Of a stretch of 46,208 nt of DNA, positions 21,364-30,339 are shown one piece after another. Numbering within the stretch: the first letter of the stretch is position 1; each line of letters begins with the position of its first letter. Location: assembly GCF_000003815.2 (NCBI RefSeq), contig NC_049980.1:33452946-33499153 (forward strand), in the 5' to 3' direction. The notes below the pieces were generated by a model, which made no database searches, was not told where the DNA came from, and saw nothing but the letters and a program-made list of their open reading frames with translations. The DNA is from Branchiostoma floridae. Lineage: Eukaryota; Chordata; Leptocardii; Amphioxiformes; Branchiostomatidae. The position numbers were made by a program, and so were the translations under genes.

Positions 21364-22877
21364 GTGAACATTACCTTAGATATGTGCTGTTTGTTTGTGT
21401 GTTTGTGTGAGTGTGTGTGTCCTGTGTGTGTGCATAATGGTAAAGGTTACATATTAGTCTAATTACATGTAACAACAAACTGAATCAAGATTATGGCATT
21501 ACATACACAAGGCTGGTTTACCAATCTAATTTACGCTAAGGGAATCTTCCAGTCTTCGAAATATAATTGAACACAAAGTCAAAAATTTGACAGTTTATCG
21601 ATTGTGGGAGGGAAGGGCTGCCCATAAGGAGTGGGGTACATACGGCATAAGGTATTGTCAGATGGCAAGAAGGCTATGTTGTCCGTGCTGTAAAATGTGT
21701 GTTTGTTTGTGTGTGTGTGTTTGTTTGTGTGTGTGAGTGTGTGTGTTTGTTTGTGTGTGTGTGAGTGTGTGTGTGTGTGCATGTTTCTATGTATGAGGCT
21801 GTGTGCATGTGTGTTTGTGTGTGTGTGTGTGGGGGGGGGGTGAGTGTGTGTGTGTGTGTGGACGGGTTTGAGACTGAGAGAGACTGTGAGTGTATGTGTC
21901 AACTAGGGTTTTGAAAAGGTTATCTTTTGAGCCTTGATGTGGAGGCAATTTTGTTGTTCCTGAACAATGCCTACACTTTGTAGTACAGACTGAGTTTCAT
22001 CATGTGACTGCAAACCTCAGGTACTTCAGTAGGGGGAGCTCATGATATAGATAAAGCTACGCAACCTTTTTTCAGCATGCTTAACCTCTTTAGTTACAAT
22101 GAGTTTGCTGTGGAGTATTCTGAAGTTCAGTAAGGTTTTACCATTCATAGATCTCTTTAAAAGGATCAAATTATACCAGTTTAATTCATAGGCTCTTAAC
22201 AGCAAAATTTTGAGGCAAAATAACCATTAAAAAACAGGTATCCTACATGTATGTTAGACCCCAATGCTACCACATTACTTATTTATGCCCTTGTAATTAT
22301 TGGATTCAGTGATGTGGAATATAATATAAACAAAGGTCATGTAATGTACAGGCATTGTGATCAGTCCCTACTTAATGCTTTGGCTCATTATGCATGTGAA
22401 CCTGTAGAGTAGAGCTGAATAACAGAACACCTTGTATGCACATCAGTCTCAACTGTAACTAAAGGTATTTCACAGAATCATTATGAACAATGTATTTAGT
22501 ACATGCATGTGCAAGAACATGGTCATGGTTCTGATATTTTGTGTTGGCCTCTAGATCTTATCTCTCACATTCACTTCAAGTAGTTGATTTTGTTGCTTTT
22601 TCTGTTAACAAATTGTGTATGTTTTGTTGCTTATGTTTAGTTTTATTGTATATGAATTGTTACGGACTCCAGGAAGAATAGTGGTACAATACTGTATATC
22701 ACTAATTCAGTTCAGTTCAGTTCAGTTCATCCTCATATTCATAAGAGGTGCCACTAATAATATCAGACCATGCATCTAATCAATCAGACCAATCACTAAT
22801 GGAGAGCCAAATAAAACAAACAAACAAAAATTCTGCGAGACCATCAGATTCTGATCACGTTTGTGTCCCGACCTCAG
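21364..22877 (+). other. Intron 3 with GT microsatellite and LINE tail
   Basis: A 1514-bp intron. A long GT/TTTG/GTGAG microsatellite with a run of ten G lies at about 21698-21862. A (TTCAG)n block is at about 22706-22730. The stretch 22655-22832 reads 'ttacggactccaggaagaat...ctaatggagagccaaataaaac' and a (CAAA)n tail, the end of an L2/CR1-type LINE. The tail stops about 45 bp before the exon 4 acceptor. Open frames across the microsatellite are artefacts of the repeat. Confidence 0.65.
21698..21862. repeat. GT-rich microsatellite
   Basis: Runs of (GT)n interspersed with TTTG, GAGT and a ten-G run. Such a tract in an intron is length-variable. No coding function; the His/Thr-rich frame on the minus strand is a by-product. 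Confidence 0.95.
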
Positions 22878-23117
22878 GTGACCTCGCCCTACTCCCCGGA
22901 GCCCCCATCGGAGCCCGTGTGGGTGATGCGGGAACCCACGCCGACCCCCGAGGACGACAAGACACCGGACACGGACGAGGAGATTGAGCGAGCGTTCCGA
23001 GAGGCTCAGATCCAGCGAGAGCGCCAGGCGCGGGAGAGACTGGAGCGGGGCGTGGAAGAGCCGGTACCGCCCAGAAGACCCAACCGGTCCGATCTCAATG
23101 CACCTGTGGAACCCAAG
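22878..23117 (+). CDS. X11/Mint-like adaptor, exon 4 (80 codons)
   Basis: The acceptor is CCGACCTCAG|GTGACC and the donor is GAACCCAAG|GTGAGA; 240 bp, phase 0 at both ends. It begins 'VTSPYSPEPPSEPVWVMREP', matching the vertebrate X11/Mint block RSPYTPDEPKEPIWVMRQD that lies N-terminal to the PTB domain. Next come an acidic TPxPEDDKTPDTDEE segment, a charged helix with 'EAQIQRERQARERLERG', and a proline/arginine tail 'PVPPRRPNRSDLNAPVEPK' that contains a PxxPxR-type SH3-ligand motif. The PTB and PDZ exons should follow downstream but are not visible in the remaining 23 kb. GC content is far above the flanks, as expected for a coding exon. Confidence 0.9.
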
Positions 23118-23181
23118 GTGAGACACTTCAGTTCCGTTTTCTTTGGGGTGGGGGTTGATTTGTGGGGGGTGGGGGGCAGAG

Positions 23182-23241
23182 AAACCGGTGCCGCCCAGGA
23201 GACCGAACCGGTCCGATCTCAACGCACCTGTGGAACCCAAG
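23182..23241 (+). CDS. Duplicated 20-codon exon candidate (copy of the end of exon 4)
   Basis: Bases 23185-23249 repeat 23061-23125 (65 bp, 124-bp offset), including the splice donor AAG|GTGAGACA. There are four differences, all at third codon positions and all synonymous (Val, Arg, Pro, Asn codons). Splicing 23118-23181 out as a 64-bp intron (donor GTGAGA; acceptor GGGGCAGAG) would add KPVPPRRPNRSDLNAPVEPK in phase 0 and give two tandem proline/arginine motifs. The acceptor lacks a pyrimidine tract next to the AG, but the intron has 'ttccgttttcttt' and four G runs. Reading through unspliced would shift frame. The alternative is a dead duplicate or a merged-haplotype artefact. Confidence 0.5.
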
Positions 23242-23249
23242 GTGAGACA

Positions 23250-23681
23250 TAACGTTATCACTTTTATGTTAAATTTTGAAACCATATATCCGTACACAAA
23301 ATAAAGTGCTTACCAACAAGCTTTCGATCAGTCCTCTGATCCTTAATTCAGTTGAAATGACCCAAAGCCTAAGTCACACATCCGGACCGTAAGTGTGACA
23401 TCAGCAAAGGGTCAAAGGTGCTTGGCAGTTGATATCGGCCCCCGTCTCGGTTGAGGGAAGATCAGTTTTGTTTTTTAGGGGGGTTCACATCATCTTTATT
23501 GATGACCTTTATTGATCAGAATGATAAAAAATTATGGGGGCTGCAAGGTAAAAAGTAATGAGTCCATTGGTCTTTCTGATACCTACTGTATTTTAAACAA
23601 AAGATACTGCAAAAATCATATCATTTTTCTTACTCTTAGATGTCAAGAATGCAATGTATATTAGATTACAACTTATAAGTA
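23250..23681. other. Intron 4 start, no feature seen
   Basis: Unassigned AT-rich sequence after the duplicated donor; no further Mint exon is recognisable. Confidence 0.5.
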
Positions 23682-23861
23682 CTGTAAATGCATTTAAGTT
23701 TGCAATTGCAGGGATTTAATTTCGCGGTAGCGGGAAAAAGAACTTTTCGCGGTGGATTTAATTTCGCGGTAACATGTTTGCGGTGGTTTTAAGTTTGCGG
23801 TGAAGTGGTCACTGCGAAAACCGCGAATATTAATCCACCGCGAACATATCTGCATTTACAG
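23682..23861. mobile_element. MITE-like 'ctgtaaatgca / cgcggt' element, copy 2
   Basis: A 180-bp fold-back element with ends CTGTAAATGCA and TGCATTTACAG, directly flanked by TA on both sides (23680-23681 and 23862-23863). The interior is alternating 'ttcgcggt' and 'accgcgaa' words, in reverse orientation to the copy at 2316. It is shorter than the other two copies (204 and 207 bp). Confidence 0.9.
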
Positions 23862-23960
23862 TACCTTTTATGTACCTAAACTACACAAATATCTACATTT
23901 TAGTTGTACCAGGGCATCCACAGTCAAAATTTTTGGGTGCACAGAAGTGCATATGCAGCA

Positions 23961-24357
23961 TGTATGTCAAGCCCTGAGTAGCGAAGTTATATGTTTTCAT
24001 TCAGGAAAAGTTGGTCTATTTTCTGTAGAATTTATAAATCCATCCTGTTTGCGGCAGCCCATATGCTGGCTGGTGCACTGCAGTAACAGATGCTGTCCGA
24101 TGAAAACAGCCCCTTGGTGTGATTTGTAGGAACCCTGACGAATGTGTACAAAATGTATGTCAAGCCCTGAGTAGCGAAGCAGTATGTTTCCATTCAGGAA
24201 AAGTTGGTCCCTTTTATATGTTTTTATTTTTTCTATGAGTTCATAAATCCAGCCAGTTTGCGGCAGCCCATATGCTAGCTGGTGCACTGCAGTAACAAAT
24301 ACTGTCCGATGAAAACAGCCCCTTGGTGTGATTTGTAGAGACCCTGACGAATGTGGC
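23961..24357 (+). repeat. Tandem duplication, 193-bp unit
   Basis: 'tgtatgtcaagccctgagta' begins units at 23961 and 24154. Both continue through 'cattcaggaaaagttggtc', 'gtttgcggcagcccatatgc', 'ctggtgcactgcagtaaca' and 'ccccttggtgtgatttgtag'. There are few differences by eye, so the duplication is relatively young. Non-coding. Confidence 0.85.
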
Positions 24358-24509
24358 CGTGTGTGGAGAAAGGAAGAATCATTACGCCACATAAAACGTA
24401 TTGGCAGGGCCACTCCGGGGGACAGGAACAGTGTACTGATATATGCTGCGCTTCAACGTTACAATTACTTACCTGGACCGATTGATCTGTATTGATCCCA
24501 GCACTGTTA

Positions 24510-25180
24510 GGCCCGATTTATGGTCAGGTCACATACGTGGTACAAACGTCGCAAACTGCGGACATTCTTGGGATAACGGCGCTTTTGTCCTGCAAAATTG
24601 TTTATTGCAACTAAAAAAGCTGATACCAGTGTTTGCCCAATGTGAATTTCGATAGCTGAAGTCCACAAGTTGACTCACCACGACACGGTTAAAAAAGTTA
24701 AGAAGTTAAAAACTGACGAATTACTAAATCCGTCAACTCTGACCTTCACCTCTTGTCAGTCTCTGGTAAACATGACTGGAATGTGGAAAATACATTCAAC
24801 TGTTTTGCTGCATACAACTAAAAAGACTGATTCCAATTTATGTCCAATGTAGATTTACGGCCGGGTCACATGCGCCGTACGATCGTCGCAAACTGCGGAC
24901 ATTCTTGAGGTAACAGTGCATCCAAAATTCAACAGTGTTGTGCTACTAAAAAGGTAGTGAAACTAATTTTTGTCCAGTGTGGATTTCTGAGTGTGGACTG
25001 GTGAGGTGAGGTGAGGATTTCTGAAGTTGTAGTCCACAAGGTGACTCACTTCAACACAGTAAAAATTGAGCAAGATGAGTACGAAAAACTGCTGAATGAC
25101 TAAATCTGTCAACTCTGACCTTCCCTTCCTGTCACTCTCTGTTGAAGTTGACTAGCATGTGGAAAATACATTTGCTCACT
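24510..25180 (+). repeat. Tandem duplication, about 347-bp unit
   Basis: 'cgtcgcaaactgcggacatt' occurs at 24547 and 24894. Both units continue through 'gtccacaag.tgactcac', 'aaatc.gtcaactctgacctt' and 'atgtggaaaatacatt'. The copies have diverged by indels. No conserved coding frame was seen. Confidence 0.8.
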
Positions 25181-25555
25181 TTGGTAATTTTTCATCGTGT
25201 TGACCGTCTCCAAAGAAGAAGAAAACCGTGTTTTTAAAAAAAATCAGGCAAAAATTAATGAGCGCGCGGAGATGTCATCCATACAATTTACTTGCTGTGA
25301 CCATTATAGTAGCTTTTAAATAATGCAGCCAACAAGATAGGAAACGATCCACCATGTAAAGCAAGTTCAACAGGACCCTGTCGTGTGTCGCACCAGTGTA
25401 ACCTACATTTCATGCCTGCGTGGGATTCATCGATCAACCCTCCCTTACTCCACTTGAGATGGCCAACCTCCTCCATGTTCCATACTTTCTTGTCCTGCTA
25501 TATTTATTTATCTATGCATCTTACGGGTCGCGTCCCTTCAGTTGGTCAGATGCTA
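25181..25555. other. Unassigned spacer
   Basis: A short word, 'tgtcatccatacaatttacttgctgtg', resembles one at 41370-41397, so part of it is a dispersed repeat. No gene evidence. Confidence 0.35.
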
Positions 25556-25627
25556 TGTTGGGATGTCCCTGTAGCCCAACTGGTAGCAGCCTCACAGTTG
25601 AGCTCCTGGTTCCAATGAATTGGTAAC

Positions 25628-25838
25628 GCTTGTTCACCTTTATCCGCAGGGTAACCTATAGTCGTTGTGTTAACCCACATGGTAATAAGGGATATCAAGT
25701 CGACAGAAGGTGGTTTCAAGTTGTAATATGTTCAAACTATTGTAGTTTGAGACTATTGTTCGTCGACTTGATACTCCTGAGTACTTGTTTTTCAAAAACA
25801 ATGGATATAGGTTACCCTGTGGATAAAGGTGAACTTGC
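25628..25838. mobile_element. MITE-like 'gttcacctttatcc' element, complete copy A
   Basis: A 211-bp element with inverted ends GCTTGTTCACCTTTATCC and GGATAAAGGTGAACTTGC, flanked by GGTAAC on both sides (25622-25627 and 25839-25844), taken as the target duplication. Inner parts also pair ('gggtaacctata' with 'tataggttaccc', 'atatcaagtcgac' with 'gtcgacttgata'). No coding capacity. Confidence 0.85.
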
Positions 25839-25902
25839 GGTAACTGAGAGACTGCCGTCCAATTCCTGGGAAGAGGATATATATCCTGGTTAGAACTGTA
25901 AT

Positions 25903-26113
25903 GCTAGTTCACCTTTATCCATTGGGTAACCTATATCCGTTGCTTTTAAAAACCGGGTATTGGGGGATATCTCGTTGATGGACTTAAGTTTCAAATTGCA
26001 ATATTGTCAGGATATTGCAGTTTAAAACTATCACCTGCCGACTTGATGTGCCTAAATACACTGTTTTAAAAAGCAACAGATATAGGTTACCCAACGGATA
26101 AAGGTGAACTAGC
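25903..26113. mobile_element. MITE-like 'gttcacctttatcc' element, complete copy B
   Basis: A 211-bp element with inverted ends GCTAGTTCACCTTTATCC and GGATAAAGGTGAACTAGC. Same internal order as the copy at 25628 but clearly diverged in the middle, so it is an independent insertion rather than a recent duplicate. A clean target duplication is not obvious (TGTAAT on the left, GTTACC on the right). Confidence 0.85.
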
Positions 26114-26190
26114 GTTACCCATGTTTTGGAAGGGGTGTAAAATGTGTCATGTGTTCAAGAAGGTGTCCCGAGCACATTAAAACAGCCTCG

Positions 26191-26784
26191 TTACTCCCAA
26201 AAAAGCAAATTTCTGTCCTGGGACGGAAGGCACAGGTCCTGGAGACAGCCCTCCAAAATGGTTTTGTGAATGTACCACACAAATTCTGACTGCTGCATGC
26301 TGCCTGGTCATTGCTTGTCTTATCCTTGTCTTTTGAATGTTTCTCACTTTCCGAATCTTTCATTTCACTATCAGCGTTTGAGTCCAATATATGCGTTGTG
26401 ACTGTACATAATTTATTGCTTATCGCCCAAAACGGGGCAGCTTTCATTGTTAATTGGTTTAACGCGTCAAAGCGAGGGGAGGACACATGCATCAGGCGCT
26501 GGGCATCGACCATTGCCGTGTCTCTTGTAATGGAAGTTAATCGCTTTAAGTACGGAGTGAGACCGGGCGAAGAGATGTTAGCTGCTGATCATCATGTAAA
26601 CCTTGTTACGTTTGGAAGGTGATACCGTTCTCGCGCCTCGGAGAAAACAGATGCCAACTCTGGTTAAAGGTCATGTAAGGCCATGCCAAATTATTTCCTT
26701 GGTATATTTTGTATGTCTCTCCTTAAGCAAGGGACTTCTGGGTTTACATTTTTGTGTAAATTGCATCCAAATTGCATCCAATTT
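26191..26784. other. Unassigned segment with a 'caaatttctgtcc' repeat end
   Basis: At 26205-26258 the wording 'agcaaatttctgtcctggga...gagacagccct' matches the right end of a dispersed element seen at 27645-27850 and 33475-33665. Minus and plus open frames up to 132 codons cover the segment but match nothing I recognise and are not bounded by splice sites. Confidence 0.4.
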
Positions 26785-27350
26785 TTGAGGTGAAATCTAG
26801 TAATCAAATCTTTAATGGAAGTTATTATATCATATCATAAACTGTATATATTTTCACTTTCTATGCAGTTTGGCAAAAGTGCTGTCCCTCAGCCTTCCAA
26901 CCTTTAAAGGCCTATCATAGACTGTTATAGACTATAGATCACAACAATTTACTTCTTTGGTTTCTGGACATTTTGAGGTAAAAGGTAAAAATCTAGTCAT
27001 CAAATCTTCAATGGAAGTTGTCTCATGTTACAAACTGTATATATTTGGACTTTCTATACAGTTTGGCAATAGAGCTGTCCCTCAGCCTTCCAACCTTTAT
27101 AGGCCTGTTATAGACTATAAATCACACCAATTTATTTCCTTGGTTTCCGGATATTTTGAGGTAAAAATCTAGTAATCAAATCTTTAATGGAAGTTATTAT
27201 ATCATATTAGAAATGGTATATATTTGGACTTTCTATCCAGTTTGGCAAAAGAGCTGTCCCTCAGCCTTCCAGCCTTTATAGGCCTGTTATAGACAGTTAT
27301 AAGCTATAAATCACAACAAATTATTTCCTTGGCTGTCTGACATTTTGAGG
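26785..27350 (+). repeat. Tandem array, three units of 183-189 bp
   Basis: 'ttgaggt' plus 'aatctagtaatcaaatctt' begins units at 26785, 26973 and 27156. Each holds 'actttctat.cagtttggcaa', 'gctgtccctcagccttcca' and 'tataggcctgttatagac'. A fourth unit begins at 27345 but changes into a different dispersed repeat. Confidence 0.9.
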
Positions 27351-27590
27351 TGGAAACATGGCAGATAGACATCATAAAAGCAGAGGCCAGGGAGGAAAAC
27401 TTGAGTACATTACATGTACATGTACTATATTATATTCACTCTACAAAACTGAGTGCACCAAGGCACAAACCTGGTCCTCAGGCCTTGTTTTCATTATGTT
27501 TTTCAAGTTAAACATATTTTCTAACAAGCAGCAAACCAAAAAATCAAATCCGTGTGACCTAAAATTGCCCTGTATGTAGTAGTGCTGTGA
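27345..27590 (+). repeat. Dispersed repeat also found at 36880-37110
   Basis: The order 'gacatcataaaagca', 'aggaaaacttga', 'caaacctggtcctcagg', 'cttgttttca' and 'caaaccaaaaaatcaaa' is repeated at 36880-37110 in the same orientation, with similar spacing. Class unknown and no coding frame of note. Confidence 0.7.
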
Positions 27591-27644
27591 CTATATCACA
27601 TGTCAGTATTCAGTACAGAATGAATGTAGGCATTAACCACGGGT

Positions 27645-27850
27645 GTCTCCAGCTTTGAGCTTTTGTCGGGCCCGCTCATTGTTTGGGAGCCCAATTTTGT
27701 TGGTTTCCGTTGCGTAACAAAATGTAAGTCATGCCAAGCTTGGGTAAATACATTTTCATGAATTTCTTATAAACAAAGAATGGTAGACATATTTTCCCAT
27801 CCTATCAAGCAAATTTTTGTCCCGGGGTCCTGCAGACAGCCCTGTTTTGA
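27645..27850. repeat. Dispersed element with 'gtgtctccag' and 'gacagccctg' ends, copy 1
   Basis: It starts 'gtgtctccagctttgagctt' and ends 'caaatttttgtcccgggg...gcagacagccctg'. A second copy is at 33475-33665 (starts 'ggctgtctccagttttag', ends 'caaatttttgtcccaggaca...gacagccgtg'), and an end fragment at 26205-26258. The ends are roughly inverted (GGCTGTCT and AGACAGCC), suggesting a non-autonomous DNA element. Confidence 0.55.
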
Positions 27851-28099
27851 ACGAAAACATGTTTTTCCATGCATATATGCCTATACTATAAGTGGTGGTA
27901 AGCTGTACATGACTTATCTTCTGTGTCCGGGAAATTGCATTTTGATTGATTGGTTGAAATGAGTTGAGTGAATTTTAGCCTCCTTTGGAATGGCGTTGAT
28001 GACATCACCCAAGTAATCGACGGTTAGATGACTGTTATTGACGGTTAGACGAACAGTGCATGATACATTCAGAAATAGAGAAAAAAATTGCCTTAAAAG

Positions 28100-28440
28100 T
28101 GGCAAGGTGGTGTTGTAATTAGGACTGTTGGCTTAGAATCTAGAGGTTGTGGGTTTGACTCCCCAGCAGGCCTCAGTGTTGTGCCCTTGGAAAAGACACT
28201 ATACAGCTACATGGCTTGTATAAAATGTACTTCCTCACATGACTCCATTGACCTAGCTTCTGTTAGGAAATCCGATGTTCTTTTGGATGCAATTTACACA
28301 AAAATGCAAACCCAGAAGTCCCTTGCTTCAGGAGAATACATGTGTCCTGAGCATGTTAAAGATCCTGCCACAATTTGTCAAAAATATTAGGAGTCCATTC
28401 CAGTGTGAGTGGTTCAAACCTTACAGTCTGGGTCTGGGTT
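28100..28440 (+). mobile_element. tRNA-headed SINE, third family
   Basis: The head 'ggtggtgttgtaattagga...ttagaatctagaggttgtgggtttgactcccc' has a recognisable B box (GGTTTGACTCC). The body continues with 'gtgttgtgcccttgg' and 'aaagacact', wording common in invertebrate tRNA-derived SINEs, and later 'tgtcctgagcatgttaaag', shared with the 8951 family. The 3' end is uncertain. The A box is weak, so it is not a tRNA gene. Confidence 0.6.
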
Positions 28441-28769
28441 GACATCATGAAAAAGTGATCATAGTTCTCTGTTACCATTGAGATAAACAAATGTGGTTTA
28501 TTTCAATGAATTCATACATATAATCCAGAAAAATCTTTATGTTGCCCACTCAAAAGGTTATAAGAAGGTTATATTTGCAGGGCAGTTTGATTGATGTAGA
28601 GAGTTTTCCTTGGATTTGAAAGGGGCCTTTATCTCCTTTTCTTTTTACTTGTCTGAAAACTTGCTGGGTTCTATTGAATGCTTGAGATGTGGCTCTCCTA
28701 AAACACTGGACTTAACGTTCTATCCTGGGAACATTTCTAGTCAAAGCTGGGGACTCATTTGAACTTGTG

Positions 28770-28997
28770 TGAAGTGAGGAAATTCACCTAAAGTGCCTTT
28801 CCTAAGGGAACAACATCGGAGCGTAATAATATTCACATATCCAGTTTGTTGACTGCATGTTATATGAGGCCAAGTTTGAAATTTGCCTGAAGTTCCTTTC
28901 CCAAGGGCACAACATCGAAGCCTGTAAAACATCCACAAGTCCAGTTTGTTGACTATACGTTACACCGAGGCCAAGTTTGCAAATCCGCCGAAGCTGG
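28770..28997 (+). repeat. Tandem array, about 2.3 units of 100 bp
   Basis: 'gaaattcacctaaagtgcc' at 28779 and 'gaaatttgcctgaagttcc' at 28878 start matching units that contain 'aagggcacaacatcg' and 'tccagtttgttgact'. A third start 'gcaaatccgccgaag' is at about 28978. It leads straight into a GC-balanced segment. Confidence 0.8.
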
Positions 28998-29235
28998 TAC
29001 CGCACTGAGCGAGCAATTGATACCTTGTAAATTGGGGCAGCGTCGGAGCCGTAATTGGCTAGAACATTTGCGGCTCATAATTTACTGCCCTGGAAAATTG
29101 GCGGCGAGGTTTCAGTGCTATAACTCACGGCGATCTCGGCGCGCGCATAATCTGATTGGGTGAACAAATGGCTAGTAATCCTAGGGGAGCCGCGCATTAA
29201 TCTGCAACTTATCCTCACGAGCTATTATATTAAAA
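28998..29235. other. GC-balanced, homeodomain-site-rich segment (possible intronic enhancer)
   Basis: It differs in composition from the surrounding arrays and has no repeat copy in the window. It holds several TAAT-core words: GTAATTGG, CATAATTTA, ATAATCTGATTGG (with an inverted CCAAT), GTAATCCTA and ATTAATCTG. TAATCC/TAATCT are the preferred sites of Otx/Pitx-type homeodomain proteins. No open frame of note. The enhancer role is inference only. Confidence 0.3.
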
Positions 29236-29264
29236 GGTTCTGCGACAAACCATCTGTCCCGCTT

Positions 29265-30005
29265 CCTCGGCTAACAGATGAATTTTCAACAGTCAACTGC
29301 AATTTGTAATGCTGAGCCCCCGTTACCAAAAATTTTATGACTTCTCTATTGCAGTGAACCGCTCACCCATAACTGCATTACATGAGCCCAATCCATTTTT
29401 GTTGGTCGCTTCTTCAGTTCTTGCTAAATGAATTCTCAACAGTCAACTGCTATTTGGAACGGCAAACCTCTGTTGCAAATAATTTCATTGGATTACCAGC
29501 AAGCAGTGAACTGCTCACCCATAACTGCATTACATGAGCCCAATCCATTTTTCTTGGTCGCTTATTCAACTACATGTATTGCCAAATGAATTTTCAACAG
29601 TCAACAGCCATTTGGAACGCTAAACTGTTACCTAAGAATATACGGGTTCTGCATAGGATTACCAACAGGCAGTGGACCGGTTACCCTTAACTGCATTGCA
29701 TGAGCCCAATTCATGTTTCATTGCCATTGGGCACTTCTTCCAATTATTACCAAATGAATTTTGAACAGTTAACAACCACGAGATATGCTAGGCTCCCGTT
29801 ACCTAATGATATGCAGCTTCTCAATAGGATCACCACCAGGCAGTGGACCGCTCACCCTTAACTGCATTAAATGAGCCCAAACCATTTTTGGGGGGACATT
29901 TCATGAGTTATTACTGGATAAATTTTCAACAGTTAACTGCCCCAAAATATATGGGCTCTCTATAGGATCACCACCAGGCACCCTTAACTGCATTAGATGC
30001 GCCCG
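29265..30005 (+). repeat. Tandem array, five units of 150-167 bp
   Basis: 'gaattttcaacagtcaactgc' or variants occur at about 29280, 29430, 29589, 29756 and 29921. Each unit also holds 'ccgctcaccc.taactgcatta' and 'catgagcccaatccatttt'. The last unit is shortened. Non-coding. Confidence 0.9.
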
Positions 30006-30277
30006 CTCCGTTCTCTCCGTTGGCTGACTGTTGATTCTTGGGTCATTAGTCTCTGTCACGGGACTTATTACGTCGATCTTACCACCAGTGGCCTGCCTCT
30101 CTCCTCTCGCCAAGTGCAAGTCTAAACCCCGGCACTGCATTGGAGTGCACGCTCTGTGAACAGTCTGGGAATCTTTACTTGTCACGATCTCAGGAGTACA
30201 TATCCAAGATGACCCACTACTTTCCCATGGAGGAGAAGCAGATCCATGTCTTATTTGTGCACCTTCTTCCGTTTCAG

Positions 30278-30314
30278 ACCATGAGGCAGTCCTCCAGAGG
30301 GTACCACAACGAGG
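30278..30314 (+). CDS. Candidate 37-bp micro-exon of the Mint-like gene (tentative)
   Basis: A good acceptor (CACCTTCTTCCGTTTCAG) and a strong donor (GAGG|GTGAGT) bound 37 bp that would read TMRQSSRGYHNE plus one base from phase 0, the phase left by exon 4. It lies in a relatively complex, less AT-rich block between two tandem arrays. I recognise no match in X11/Mint proteins, so this rests on splice signals and phase only and may be chance. Confidence 0.22.
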
Positions 30315-30339
30315 GTGAGTTACTCTCCGGTTTTACTCA

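Larger units (their letters stand above)
25556..26190 (+). mobile_element. tRNA-headed SINE split by two MITE insertions
   Basis: The SINE can be read in three pieces that join to match the copy at 8951: head 25556-25627 (A box region TAGCCCAACTGGTAG), middle 25839-25902 ('gtaactgagagactgcc', the B-box part), and body 26114-26190 ('ttttggaaggggtgtaaaa' to 'cgagcacattaaaa'). The gaps are filled by two copies of the 'gttcacctttatcc' element. The nesting order shows the SINE is older. Confidence 0.75.

Noticed and set aside
21579-21902. His/Thr-rich minus-strand frame
   Set aside because: Produced entirely by the GT microsatellite in intron 3.
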